From NCBI GenBank assembly GCA_022559845.1, contig CM040125.1, positions 204,764,102 through 204,828,101 on the forward strand: a stretch of DNA of 64,000 bases, in the 5' to 3' direction. A program made the position numbers and the translations under genes. The notes beneath the pieces were generated by a model. The model did no database searches and was not told the origin of the DNA. It saw nothing but the letters and a program-made list of their open reading frames with translations. Every line of letters starts with the position of its first letter. Position 1 is the first letter of the stretch. Origin of the DNA: Amorphophallus konjac. Its lineage: Eukaryota; Streptophyta; Magnoliopsida; Alismatales; Araceae. Of this stretch, positions 44,310 through 55,761 are shown in pieces.

Positions 44310-45164
44310 TTGACCCATGGGCGGCCCATTAACGCCAGGCCTAGGTCGGCCTAAGACCCACCCAGTGTGAAGTAGGCCTCCCGACAGTTAACGGCCCGCA
44401 CCAGGTGGCCCAATAAAGAGGGATAAAGGGTTCGCCAGCCCACAAGGGGCATTGACCCGGGCATCTCGGGCACTAGATGACTCTCCAACGACCAAGCATT
44501 ACTCCTGAATATTACTCCCGCCATCGCCGACCTCTACTCCAGTATGGGCGAGCACGCGTCCAAAGTGCCGTAAGACTCGCCTGAAGGCCGCATGGTTTGG
44601 ATAAATGGGCGCATAATGGGAAACTCTCCTCGATCTCGAGGAGACGTTACCCCATGTCTCACGCCTTTTCCTGTTGAGGGATGGGCCTCCACTGTCCCTA
44701 CAACCGGTATAAATAGACATTCGATCAAGCGACAAAGACACACATACATATCCACATACAGACACAAGCGCGCACGCAAAGACAACTCTACGTACACACG
44801 TATGGAGACAGAGAGCTATAAACAGAGTAGCGCTCAGATGTACTTCCAAGCACGTCTCAGGCCCTACGAGCACTCTCCGAGCACTCGCTGGACATGGTGA
44901 GCACCTCCGAAAGCCTGTGCTGGCTCCAGGCTTAAGCATCCTACTCTCAAACTCTTCTATCCTCTTCATCTTCTGCTGATCCTCATCCAACACGGTCCTT
45001 ACTTAAGCATCGGAGGGTTGTCCCCTGGGGTAACACCTACAGCTCATTCTGACGCCTTCTCTTTGGTGTTTGTAGGCTTCCACGGGTGGCTCGACGTTCT
45101 TCCCTAACAAATAAATCTTAAAAGCGTGGTACAAGATTTGGGAGACCATTTTTCCACCTCTACA
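44310..45164 (+). repeat. Tat-3 5' LTR (left end approximate)
   Basis: From about TGACCCATGGG to CCTCTACA. TATA at 44708-44715 (GGTATAAATAGAC). It carries the CTTAAGCATCGGAGGG block found in the other Tat LTRs. The partner LTR is not in the window. Confidence 0.65.
44708..44715 (+). promoter_or_regulatory. TATA box of Tat-3 LTR
   Basis: TATAAATA in CCGGTATAAATAGACA. Confidence 0.7.
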
Positions 45165-45170
45165 CTGTTT

Positions 45171-45188
45171 TGGCACCGTCTATGGGAA
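45171..45188 (+). other. Tat-3 PBS
   Basis: TGGCACCGTCTATGGGAA, one of the PBS forms seen at Tat-2 (TGGTGCCGTCTGTGGGAA). I do not assign the tRNA. Confidence 0.65.
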
Positions 45189-45202
45189 TGACATGAAAAG
45201 GC

Positions 45203-46611
45203 ATGGCACCCCGTGGGAGCTATCGCAACACCAGCAATAGTGGTCGAGGGTCTTACCAGGGCCCTAGTTCCCGTCGGGGGTCACAGGAGGCATCCTCATT
45301 GACACGGCCACAACGTAATGCCGTCACCGACGAGTTAGTAGAGATGCATCACCAGCTCCAGACCTTAGCGGATCTCTGCCAAGGCCTCCTCAACATACCA
45401 ACGTGGCAGGAGCACGCCCCGACGGAGCAACCTCAGAATGGGGGGGCTCCGACTGTGGCAGACTCTTGCCAAGTACGAGAGCCCTCCCACACCTCTGCTG
45501 CACAAGCCCAGCGTTCGCATAGCTCGCCTGCACCAAGGCCTCACAACCCGCTCCACTCCAACTCATAGATGGCTCAGCGGCTGCGACGCTATGAGGAGGT
45601 GGAACATGAGATAGAGTGCAAAGTCTGATATCTAGGCGATGTTTTACACGCCGTGAAGACTCGAGGACTGATCGATGATGATGTCGACTTCCATGCCCCC
45701 TTCTCCAAGGACATCATAGAGGCCCCCATTTCTCTGAAGTTTCAACTATCGTCGTTTACCCCCTACGATGGCACCACCGACCCAGCCAACCACATGCATA
45801 GCTTCGAGTCAAACCTGGTGTTCCACCGGACCTCAGACGCCGTGAAGTGTTTGGCATTCATCACCACCGTCCGGGAGAATGCCTAGACCTGATTTGAGTG
45901 CTTGTCGGCCGGGACCATTACCTCCTTCCAGCAGTTAAAGAAGCTATTCAAGGAGAATTTTATGGGTTGCCGAAAAGAGGCTATGTCGGCAGTAAACCTG
46001 CTCGCCATCAGGCAAGGGCGCCAGAAGACACTCTGGGACTACGTGTCCCATTTCTAAATAGAGACCCTCGCATCCCTCGCCTCGACGTCAGCATCGCCAC
46101 CACCGCCCTAACGCAAGGGACTCCGGACTCTATCCTTCGACACCCGCTCGGGGTGGAAGCCCTAACGACCTTAATGGACCTCCTCGCCTTGGCTCAAAAG
46201 CACGCCAGTTGTGAGGAGAACACTGCGGCACTAGGCCGCACGGCCAAGACTAGTCAACCCGACCGGAAGAGACCCACTGATTCCACATGGGAGGGGCGGA
46301 GTAAACGAGAGCGGTGTGATCGAGAATGTTGTGACTACCCAGAAACCAAAGAGAAGGGCCAGTATCGACGTTACACGCCCCTGACGGCTCCACCCGAGCA
46401 AATATTGATGGAGATCCGGGAGGATCCCAACCTCCGATGGCCCTCAAAGATGAAGCCTGACCCAAGGACTAGGAGCAAGAGGAGGTACTGCTGCTTCCAC
46501 TGCGACCATGGGCACAACACGGTCGACTGCATCCAGGTCAAGGATGTAATCGAGGACCACATTCGGCGAGGACTCCTCGATAAGTTCGTTGTCAAGGCCA
46601 TAGAGAAGTGA
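45203..46611 (+). pseudogene. gag: Tat-3 gag
   Basis: Opens at an ATG (MAPRGSYRN). The N-terminal frame has TAG at 45566-45568, TGA near 45626, then TAG and TGA near 45884-45892. The gag domain (45740-46060) shows FTPYDGTTDPANHMHSFE and a FTTV...F..L..GTI stretch. Near 46070 the frame shifts to that ending at 46611, which holds IPRLDV, a QYRRYTPLTAP block and the Cys/His motif CCFHCDHGHNTVDC. It is the same family as Tat-1 and Tat-2 but more distant. Gag would form the particle. Confidence 0.82.
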
Positions 46612-46666
46612 CAACAAGAGTGGACCCCTCCACTCATCGACAAACCGACCCAATGGAAAAGATATC

Positions 46667-47410
46667 ATGATGATTTTTGGCGAGTCGACATCAGGCGGAG
46701 ATAGCTCCAAGAGACGTCGAAGGTATGCGTCGGGAGTGAACTCTGTGGATCAAGGCGATGGGAGCCGGCGTGACTTCACTATTTGGGATCACCTCAGGGA
46801 TTTGATCATCTTTTTAGATGATGACCTTGAAGGCGTAACTACTCCCCATTCCGACGCTCTGGTGGTCTTAGTGACTATAAATCAATGTACTATACGATGG
46901 ATTCTTGTTGATAATGGAAGCGGGCCCGATGTGATTTCTTACGACTACCTTGTGCTCATAGGTGTGGATCTATCACGAATAACACCATTGCACACACCCC
47001 TATATGGCTTTTCTGGCACGACCGTTCTCCCCGAGGGACGTATATCATTACCGATCACATTTGGGTCGCCCCCAGAGATGTGACGCTCCTGGCAGACTTC
47101 ACGGTCGTGCGGGGGATGACTGGGTACAACCCCATAATAGGTAGGGACATCCTCAGCACCTTGAGGGGTGTCCCCTCATCCTACCATCAGAAAATGATTT
47201 TCCCTACTCCTCGCGGGGTAGGAAAGGTCCGAGACGACCAGGGGGAGTCACAAAGATGCTACCTAATCTCCACCAGAGAAAGGCGAGCTGAGGAGACTCC
47301 ACCCAAGAAGAAGATGAGGATAAAGGACCCTGGGCCCAATGGCAGCACCCCGACCGAAGACCTTTACCTCATTCAGGTGGGGGAAGATCCGAGCACGACC
47401 CTCCGTATCG
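46667..47410 (+). pseudogene. Tat-3 protease, cut by CACTA terminus
   Basis: Aligned with Tat-1: DDLEGVTTPHSDALVV, a VDNGSGPDVISYD active site, TPLYGFSG, then a frameshift near 47075. It continues in another frame with DFTVVRGMTGYNPIIGRDIL, a YHQKMIFPT and GVGKVR stretch. It ends where CACTATAAG begins at 47411. RT and the rest are not found in the window. Confidence 0.82.
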
Positions 47411-47439
47411 CACTATAAGAAGAAGCGGTATTAGAGACA

Positions 47440-48500
47440 AAAATTTTCGACGGATTTATTTCCGTCGGAATAGGAGTCAGAATTTTTGACGGATTAAATT
47501 CTGTCGAAAATTGCATCGGTATTTCCGACAGGAAAGTATATGTCGAAAAATCTGTCAAAATTATTGACGGGTATTCAGACGGAAACTTTTCGTGGGAACA
47601 TTTACGTCTGAATTTACCGACGGATAAAAATACCATCGGAATACCGTCGGAACTTCCGACCACATTTTCGACTGAAACACTTCCGTCAGGAATCCAATTT
47701 GTCAGCCCGATAAGCTATTTTTACATATTTTTTCCTTTTCGGTGATTTCTGACGGACTCCAATTCTGTCGGAAACATATTTTTCACCGTTGTTCGTTATT
47801 AGTCACCCTTGTTCATTATTTGTCACCCTTAAAATTTCCGACGGCAAAATGTTCCATCTGAAAGTCCGTCAGTGATTTCCAACGGACTCCAATTTCGTCG
47901 GAAAAACTGTCGGAAACCAATTTTTCACCCTTCTTCGTTATTTGTCACCCTTGTTCTTTATTTGTCGCCATTGTTTGTTATTTGTCACCCTTACAACTTT
48001 CCGACAGAAAAATGTTCCGTCGGAAATTTCGTCGGTGATAGAGTATTTCAATATATTTGTTCATGTTCAACTTTCCGACAGATTAAATTTCCGTCGGAAA
48101 AACCATCGTAAACCTATTTTTCACACTTGTTCATTATTTATCACCTTTGTTCGTTAGTTGTCACCATTGTTCGTTATTTGTCACACTTAAAATTTTTTAC
48201 GGCAAAATGTTCCGTCTGAAAGTCCGTCGATGATTTTTGACAGACTCCAATTCTGTCGAAAAAACTATTGGAAACCTATTTTTCACCCTTGTTCGTTATT
48301 TGCCACCCTTGTTCGTTATTTGTCGCCATTGTTCATTATTTATCACCCTTGCAACTTTTCGACGGAATTGAAACTCCGTCGGTGATAGATTATTTTCAAT
48401 ATATTTGTTCATTTTCAACTTTCCGACGGAATATTGTAAAAGTTTCCGATGAAAATAAGTTCTGTCGGAAATCCATCAGAAAAAAACTCTACTTCCCGCC
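47440..48500. repeat. CACTA subterminal repeats
   Basis: At least 20 copies of a TCCGTCGGAA/TTCCGACGGA word in both orientations, plus repeated GTTCGTTATTTGTCACCCTT phrases. Such motifs bind the element's own TNPA-like protein in En/Spm. Confidence 0.75.
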
Positions 48501-48738
48501 ACGATCAAACCCTTCCCCCTTGCGATCAAACCCTTCCCCCCGATCTCCCTCTCACTCTCTGTACACTTCGCCAGTTCGTCCCCCACTCTCCCTCTCACTC
48601 TCTCTTTCCACTATCTCTCTGCCGAGGAGAGACCACCGGTGCCGTCCTCGCCTTCACCGCCAGAGTTGTCCTCGCCGTCGCCACCGCTACCGTGCCGTCG
48701 CCATCCTCGCTCGCCATCCTCTCCGGTCTGATAATCCC

Positions 48739-48790
48739 CCTCCCTCTCCCTCTCCCTCTCCCTCTCTCTCTCTCTCTCTAACACTCTCCC
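48739..48790. repeat. CCCTCT / CT low-complexity tract
   Basis: CCCTCT hexamers running into CT dinucleotides. Confidence 0.85.
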
Positions 48791-48889
48791 TGCTCGCCGC
48801 GCCTCCACCATCGCCATTGCTGTGTCCCCCTACTCTCTCTCTATTGTTTTTTTTTAGGTTGGGGATCATTAGGGGGGTGGCGGTTCTAG

Positions 48890-49560
48890 CCAATCCGGAA
48901 GGGGGAGGGGTTCCAACAGGGGGTTTTGAGGGAGGAGGATTCAGGAGGGGGGCTCCGGGAGAGGGTTCGGTTCAAGGTGGGGGCTGCGGGCTAGGAGGGT
49001 GGGGGGGTTCCAATGGGGGGGTCCAGAGGAGGGTTCAGGTGGGTGGGGGGCTGCTTTGGGAGTGGGGATTTTAGGGAGGGGGGCTCCGGCAGGGGGTAAA
49101 GGGTGGGGGCTACTGGCTAGGAGGGTGGGGGGGTTCCGTGGGGGGCGTGGGGGAGTCTGGGGGAGGAGGGTTTAGGCAGGTCCGAGGGGGGTCTGCTCTG
49201 GGAGTGGGGGGGTTCAGATAGGGGGGATCCGGCAGGGGGTCTTGGGTGGGGGCTTATCCTTGGGAGGGTGGGGGGGTCCGGGGGAGGAGAGTTCATGCGG
49301 GTCCAGGGGGGCTACTCCGGGAGTGGGGGGTTCAGGGAGGGGTGCTAGAAGGGGTCTGGGGTGGGGGCTGCTGGCTGGGAGGGTGGGGGACCGCGAGCTC
49401 ATCGGAGGTTGCTAGAGGGGGAAAGGGGGTTGGGAGGATTTCTGGCCAGAGGGTGGGGGTGGGGCTGCAAAATCACTGGAGCGACTCCGGTGGGGGGTGG
49501 GGGTCGGTGGGAAGAGACTGGGGAAACCAGTAGAAGCCCTTTCTTTCCCTCTTCTGAGAA
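48890..49560 (+). repeat. G-run tandem repeat region
   Basis: Units of roughly 115-145 bp marked by GGGGGCT-CTGGCTAGGAGGGTGGGGG at about 48975, 49106, 49250 and 49364. Runs of four to eight G recur on the plus strand. Reading frames over it are side effects of composition. Confidence 0.75.
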
Positions 49561-50057
49561 ACTAGCAGCCCAAACCCACAGCAGCAAGTCATTTGTCACC
49601 CTCCATAACCTATTTGTCACCCCTAATAACCAATTTGTCACCCCTATTAAGTATTTTTGAGCTCAGTCATCTTTGGTATTTCTGAAATATAATTTAATGT
49701 TGATAAAGCTACCTGTCAGCCTATATCTTGTCATCTTCAAGGCTGCCAAGGTACGATATCAGCCTGGGTGGGTCAATTGACTCCCCCAATGTCAACTGAC
49801 CATGTACTTAGTCCATCCAACTTTGCCAGTCCAAATACCTAATATTGGCCTTCTTGCTACTTTTCATTATTTAGCTTTGATGTTCTTCATTTGAATGTTT
49901 TTTTTAAAAATTATATGTTGTTTAATTCGATATATGCATAATGATAAGTGAGATGTTATTTAATTGTATGTTATATGTGAACTGAGGTGCGTGGGTGTGA
50001 CCTAACATTACACGCACCTCAGAAGAGCGTGTTAAAACCGTGTCAATGAACCTTCCC

Positions 50058-50134
50058 ATTCAAGACTTTGAGATTGATGTATATGTTCTCATTTTTTTTA
50101 CGAGAATGTATGTATCTACCCCAAAGTCTTGAAT
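50058..50134. repeat. Foldback 1
   Basis: Arms ATTCAAGACTTTG (50058-50070) and CAAAGTCTTGAAT (50122-50134), exact; partial pairing continues inwards around TTCTC and GAGAA. Confidence 0.75.
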
Positions 50135-50154
50135 TGTCCCGTTTGGACAGTCTG

Positions 50155-50416
50155 TGAATGTTTGATCGCACTTAGGCAGTCATTTACTATATGTGTTTCT
50201 ATGGTTTGTTGAGAATTTCGGTTGCGTCTTCTCACTCTTCTCTAGTATACCTTTATTGATTTTGAGTATTTTCTTAACCACTTACTTGTAAGTGTTTAAG
50301 AAAATTTCTTAATCAATAAATATTTTGGTATATCGGAGAAGTGTGGGGAGATGCTGTCGAAATTTTTAGCAAATCATACAGCATATATAGTAAGTGATTG
50401 TGCGATCAAACCTTCA
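50155..50416. repeat. Foldback 2, ~130-bp arms
   Basis: Arms 50155-50285 and 50288-50416, about 80 percent complementary by eye, with a two-base centre (CTTAC TT GTAAG). The outer ends carry TTTGATCGCAC and GTGCGATCAAA. Confidence 0.8.
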
Positions 50417-50536
50417 TGGATGGGTTAAAAAGTGATAATCTAAATAATAGTCCTTTTCCATCTGCAAATGGTTTATGGCGAACGATGTGAGGAAAGGGTC
50501 GGGCTTATTTTCAAGAGTAACTGGAGAGGGGAAATC

Positions 50537-51262
50537 TCACCGCCTATACGGAGAGGCCAAACGAGGTCTAAATCGGACCGAACAAGGCTCAACTCCTCAA
50601 AGTGGCAGCCCCCGGGCCCACTTATTATGAAGCCCAAAAATTCACTCGGTGCAAGCGCTTTCTAGGAGGCCTTCGGGTTGGGAAGTCTGAGCATCAGTCG
50701 ATCGGGAAAGCTCCCCTGGAGCCCCCTATTCTTTGTCCCGACCCAGCACTTATCGCTCGAGAGACCACTCCTGAACAAGTGCCATTCGCTCGGGCTCGCT
50801 GATGGAAGCTTATCGATTCGGCCGTTGCGAATCCCTTAATGGCAAGAAGCTCAAGGGGACAAGGGAGACCAAGAGTCTGCACGCTATAAGGAGCCCGCAT
50901 GAAGGATGTAACCCCCCCTGAAACTCCTGCGCTCACAGGGATCAATTTGCACAATAGGCCATTATTTAAACAGGACATGCCCTACTACGAGAAGGTAAGC
51001 CTAGGCAAGGCTAGAGCCAGCAACTTTGAGCAGGAACCACTTCACCTTTCTGTGGAGAGGGATCTCGCGCTCCCATTTTCCTCCTAACTCTTCTCTTCGC
51101 ACCAGTGCTCTACTACCTGTGCTAACTTAAGCATCAGAGGGTCTCCCCTGGGGATCTATCCCTGGGTACCTCTGACTTGTTTCCCTTCTTGTAATTCTTA
51201 CTTCAAGGATACGTGGTCATCTTCCTCCCCGCTCAGGAGCAGCGCGAGACCGCCCCTCTTCA
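50537..51262 (+). repeat. Tat-2 left LTR (start approximate)
   Basis: About 726 bp, aligned in patches to 9511-10240. It ends CCTCTTCA two bases before the PBS. Contains TTATTTAAA at about 50961-50969 as a TATA-like site and the AAGCATCAGAGGG block. The start shows TC, not TG. Confidence 0.75.
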
Positions 51263-51264
51263 TC

Positions 51265-51282
51265 TGGTGCCGTCTGTGGGAA
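51265..51282 (+). other. Tat-2 PBS
   Basis: TGGTGCCGTCTGTGGGAA. Confidence 0.7.
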
Positions 51283-51315
51283 ACACACAAAGAGCCATCA
51301 TGGTGCAAATAAGTT

Positions 51316-52503
51316 ATGGCAGGAAGACTGCCGATGACAAGTTTGGTAATGGAGGAAGGTGCACCTTCCCTCCCCACGGAGCATTCCCCTTCCGACAACC
51401 AAGCCAGCGAGCTACCTCCATCGGTGGCGGGGGAACAACTTCCCGGCGGGAGCACCGACGCCCTCCAAACTCTCAACGCAAAACTGGATGTCCTCGTGGA
51501 TCTCATGAGGGCCCAGGCAGCCAAGGAGGAGAAGACACAGCTCCCCAGGAAAAGCCCCCCACGTGGAGATGCCTCCCAGCAAACTGCTGGAGGCCGTTTC
51601 ATCCTCCGGGGGCAGCGGCTCATTCGTAACCCGTCAGGAGGACCGTCGCACGCCCCTCCCCCGGAGCAAGAAGCCTCCTCAACCCCGAGGAAGGAGAAGA
51701 CCGGAGCCCGTAGACCATTCCTGGACGAAGAAGCCCCTGAGGAGCGTCGGGGCAGCATGCAAGTGCGCCTCCCTAGCCCCTCGGGACAGTGACAATCGGA
51801 ACTCTCTCTCCGACTGCGAGACTTCGAGAGGCGTTTCGCAGAGCAAGAGTGCGCTCTCCGTGCCTTGCAGAAGACCTCTCTTGTGGAGGACGAGGAGAGA
51901 TCCCCGTTCTCCGACCACATCCTGAAGGCAGAGATATCTCCCAGAATCTCACTTCCGACCTTCAAGTCATACGATGGCTAGGGAGACCCGACCGACCATT
52001 ACAATAGTTTCGACGCCCTGATGGCCTTGCATGGGGCATCCGATGTGATCAAGTGCCGAGCGTTCGTTACCACTCTAGTTCAGGGCGCTCAGGCTTTGTT
52101 CAGAGCCCTTGCCCCCGGCAGCATCCACAACTTCAAGCAATTCAGGCGAGTATTCAAAGAAAGCTTCACTGGCAGCGGTCCACCCTGGTTAGTGGCGGGA
52201 TTACTGGCCCTCAAACAAGAACAAGGGGAGAAGTTACAAGCTGAGATTAACCGATTCAAATTGGAAGCCTTGAGCATCCCCCGCCTGGATGTGGCCTCTG
52301 CCATCACCGCCTTGACTGGGGGTACCTGCGACGAAAACCTATGGCGCGAGCTACTGCTTCATCTCCCTACCTCCCTCGCCGAGCTAGTGACCTTGGCCCT
52401 GCGCCACGCCGAGTGTGAGGAGGTCCTCAGCACCTACCGAGGCACAACCAGCTCGGGTTGGGAGGGGGACAAGAAGAGACCGTCCGAGCAAGGGACGGGA
52501 TAA
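51316..52503 (+). pseudogene. gag: Tat-2 gag
   Basis: The open frame starts at 51316. An N-terminal segment with the LNAKLDVLVDLMRAQ coiled coil is followed by a Pro-rich linker and the gag domain (about 52000-52430). Stops are TGA 51790-51792, TAG near 51979-51981 (Tat-1 has CAA) and TAA near 52501-52503 (Tat-1 has CAA). The 1-base C-run gain of Tat-1 is absent here. Confidence 0.88.
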
Positions 52504-52536
52504 GGAAAGAGGTGGAACCAGGACGAAGATTGAAAA

Positions 52537-53505
52537 GTGTCACCCCGAAAGTACGAGCGGTATACCCCACTTACTGCCCCCGTCTATAAAATCTACGAAG
52601 ACATCAAAGGCTCGGGTCTCCTCAACCAACCCGAGCCCATGAGGACCAAGCATCGCAATCGCCGCAAGCATTGCCTGTTCCACAGTGACCACGGGCATCA
52701 CACCAGCGATTGCCATCAACTTCAAGATGAGATCAAGTGCCTCATCCGCCAGGGACACCTATCTCGGTACGTGTCCGGGCAAAAGGAAGACCGAGGCGCC
52801 GCTAAAGAGATTGATAATGCCCCCCGCATAGTCCACATCAACGTCATCACGGGCAGGACGGCATCAGGAGGAGATAGCAGTCGAGGAAGAAAGCGTCACA
52901 CCGAGCGGGCGAGCCGAGCCTCTACTGAGGCACCTGTGGCCCCGTAGGCTAGCGAACCGTAGGCCTTGGTATTCTCTGACCAGGACCTGGAAGGGCTAAC
53001 CACCCCCCATGACGACGCTCTCGTTGTTTCAGCTACAATAAACCATTGTAACATGGACAGAATCTTAGTCGACAATGGTAGTGCCCCTGATGTATTGTCC
53101 TATGAGTGTTTCCTCAAAATGGGAGAGAATCCATCTAAACTCCGCCCGATCCGAACCCCCCTCTATGGGTTCAACGGCCAGGCTGCTTATCTTGAGGGAG
53201 CACTAAGCCTGCCGGTTACTGTCGGCACCCCGCGCAAAACTATTATGGTTATGGTAGACTTCATCGTGATTAAGGGGATGATGGCATACAACGCCATCTT
53301 CGGTCGAGGCATTCTCAGCTGAATGAGAGCGGTGTCCTCTACCTTTCACCAAATGATGAAGTTCCCAACCAAATATGGCGTGGGGGAAGTTCGAGCTAAC
53401 CAGGCATTGGCTAGATGGTGCTATATAGTCTCGGTTGATGCCACTAGGCCGGAAGGGAAGAATAAAGGGGAAAAGGGAGCCGAGGAGGGACCCGCAACAT
53501 CTTAG
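52537..53505 (+). pseudogene. Tat-2 nucleocapsid motif and protease
   Basis: Has the YERYTPLTAPV block that Tat-1 lost, then CLFHSDHGHHTSDC and the protease with VDNGSAPDVLSYE. Stops are TAG near 52945, TAG near 52963 (Tat-1 CAG), TGA 53320-53322 (Tat-1 CGA) and TAG 53503-53505. All lie in the gag frame. Confidence 0.88.
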
Positions 53506-53517
53506 CCTGGAGGTGAA

Positions 53518-54539
53518 TTGCTAACGGTCTTCCTTAACGGTGACCCGACCCTAGGAGTAAAGATTAGAGCCGAGCTCCCACTTGAGGAACAAGAAAAATA
53601 TAAAGATTTCCTTGTGCAGTACATCCGAGTCTTTGCATGGTCTGATGAGCACCTTCCTAGGATCCCGGGAGACGTGGTGATGCACAAGCTCAACCTCGAC
53701 CCGACAGTAAAGCCAGTACAACAGTGCAGGAGAAAGCACGCCCCAGAGAAGCAAGCGGTCATCAAAGAGCAAGTCATCCAGGGGCATAAGACTGGCCTCT
53801 TTCGTTCGATTATGTACCCTACATGGCTCGCCAATGTCGTCCTGGCACCAAAAGCTACTGAGAAATAGCGGATGTGCATGGATTTTACCGACCTTAACCA
53901 GGCTACCCCGAAGGATTGCTACCCATTGTCGAGCATCGATCAACTGGTCGATTCAACCTTTGGCAATGAGCTGCTCAGCTTCCTGGACGCCTACTCCGGC
54001 TACCATCAGATCAGGATGGACCCAGAGGACATCGAGAAGACCGTCTTCATCACCGACTTCGGCGTACACTGCTACACCCGGATGTCGTTTGGGTTAAAGA
54101 ACGCTGGAGCAACATATCAGAGAATGATCAACCACATTTTCGAAGGACAGCTCGATCGGAACGTCGAGGCCTTGATGATATGCTTGTCAAAGCATCGAAG
54201 GTCAAAGACCACCTCGCCGACTTAGCCGAGACCTTCGACACCCTCCTGAAGTGCAACATGAAGCTCAACCCCGCCAAGTGCGCCTTCGGAGTCAGATCCG
54301 AGAAGTTCCTAGGCTTCTTGGTCACTCAGCGTGGAATTGAGGCCAACCCCGACAAGGTCCAGGCCATCCTAGACATGAGGCCACCTACCTGCATCAAGGA
54401 CGTCCAACGCCTAACGGGGTGCACTGCTGCACTCAACCGTTTCCTATCTCGGGCGGTCGAACGATGCTTACCCTTCTTCAAACTATTGAGGGGACCCAAA
54501 ATGGCATCAGCTACGTTCGCCTGGGATGAGGAATGTTAG
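53518..54539 (+). pseudogene. pol: Tat-2 reverse transcriptase
   Basis: In the same frame as protease as far as 54165. TAG at 53866-53868 replaces a TGG of Tat-1. A 4-base loss near 54170, at the codons for the catalytic YIDD, destroys the active site and shifts the frame. RT continues from 54180 in a new frame to TAG at 54537-54539 (Tat-1 CAA). Confidence 0.9.
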
Positions 54540-54566
54540 AAGGCGTTCACTGAACTCAAGGAATTC

Positions 54567-55363
54567 TTGGCCTCACCCTCGGTGATGTCCAAACCAGTCC
54601 GAGGCGAAGCTCTGCACCTCTACCTCTCGGCGACCCCTTCTACTGTAAGCTCGGTCCAGGTCAGGAACGACGCAAGAGTCAAGAGGCCAGTTTACTATGC
54701 CAGCAAGGTGCTTACTGAGGCCGAAAGAAGGTACCTCGCAACCGAGAAACTCGTGCTAGCGTTTGTTACCTTGGCGAAGCGCCTCCGACCCTACATCCAA
54801 GGGCACTCCATCGTCGTATTACCGGCGAACCCCTGAAGAAGATTCTCTTTCACCCTGAAGCCTCGGGACGCCTCGTCAAATGGGCCATCATGCTCGGCGC
54901 CTACGATATTTCGTATCGCCCCTGCTCGGCTATTAAAGGAAAGGCTCTCGCGGACTTCATCGCTGAAAGCACGGTCTCGATTGAAGAAGCACTTTCGCCA
55001 GCATCCGGGCCTACCTGGGATCTATTCGTCGATGGGTCCTCCAATTCAACAGGAAGTGGCGCCGGTATTCTCCTCAAGTCCCCCGAAGGAGCGGAGCTGT
55101 GGTACGCCCTGAAGTTCAACTTCCAGGCGTCCAACAACGCTTCTGAGTATGAAGCCGTTATCTCAGGAGCCAAGATGGCTCGACAACTAGGGGCCGAACG
55201 AGTCAGGATCGACACTGACTCGCAATTGGTCACTAGCCAAGTCAACGGTGAATACGAAGCTCGGAAAGGACAAATGGTCAAGTACCTCCAGGCGGTCAAG
55301 AGGATGGCCCAACTCTTCGAGAGCTTTGAGGTAGTCCTAATAGCCCGGGAGGAAAAATCCTAA
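54567..55363 (+). pseudogene. Tat-2 RNase H and archaeal-type RNase H
   Basis: The first RNase H runs to about 54830, where one base is lost. The second RNase H (about 55015-55360) keeps the FVDGSS, NNASEYEA and DTDSQLV residues. TAA near 55361-55363 falls just before its last Asp; Tat-1 has CGA. Confidence 0.87.
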
Positions 55364-55761
55364 GTGGACGCCCTCTCTCAACTGGCCTCCTCGCCCGACC
55401 TCGCTAGTACACGATCGGTCTTCCTCGAGGAGCTTGGGCAACCGAGCATCGAATCCGAGCTTATGACTATTCACCCGGCACCCTCAAGCGATAGGCGGAC
55501 CCCCTACATATCCTAGCTCCGAGATTCTCAAGAGCCCACCAACCCTCTGGAGGCTCGGAAGCTCAAGTACCAAGCTCGGCGTTTCGTCAAGCTGGACGAT
55601 GCCTTGTACCGCAGATCATTCTCCGGTCCTCTCCTCAAGTGCATCAGCGCCGACGAAGCCAGCCGAGCGATTCATGAAGTACACGAAGGCATCTGCGGAG
55701 CGCACCAAGGAGGAAGATCACTCGCCAGGATCTTGCTACAGTAGGGTTACTGGTGGCCCAT
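55364..55761 (+). pseudogene. Tat-2 linker and integrase start, truncated
   Basis: Aligns with Tat-1 4000-4390: EVHEGICGAHQGGRSLARIL, then WWP. TAG near 55514 stands where Tat-1 has TGG. The integrase stops at GGTGGCCCAT; catalytic core absent. Confidence 0.8.

Larger units (their letters stand above)
47411..50536. mobile_element. CACTA (En/Spm-type) DNA transposon end, incomplete
   Basis: CACTATAAGAAGAAGC at 47411 is a standard CACTA terminus, sitting exactly where Tat-3 stops. Then come about 1 kb of subterminal repeats (TTCCGTCGGAA, TCCGACGG in both directions). A CT-rich tract, a G-run region (48890-49560) and an AT-rich part with foldbacks follow. I see no transposase and no second terminus (TATAGTG-type) before the Tat-2 LTR. 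Assignment of 49600-50536 to this element is only by position. Confidence 0.65.
50537..55761 (+). mobile_element. Tat-2: second Tat-lineage copy, 3' half lost
   Basis: Same family as Tat-1, roughly 80-85 percent alike over pol. Gag, protease and most of RT lie in one single frame (from 51316 to about 54165), which shows the parental layout was one gag-pol frame. It ends in the integrase zinc domain at 55761, where a minus-strand LTR begins. Confidence 0.9.

Noticed and set aside
48268..49074. 268-codon frame through CT-rich and G-run DNA
   Set aside because: Pure low-complexity translation (Ser/Pro then Gly), no start context or homology.
49600..50460. CACTA transposase exons
   Set aside because: I could read no TNP2-type or TNPA-type protein; the conserved-looking DNA is better explained by foldbacks.
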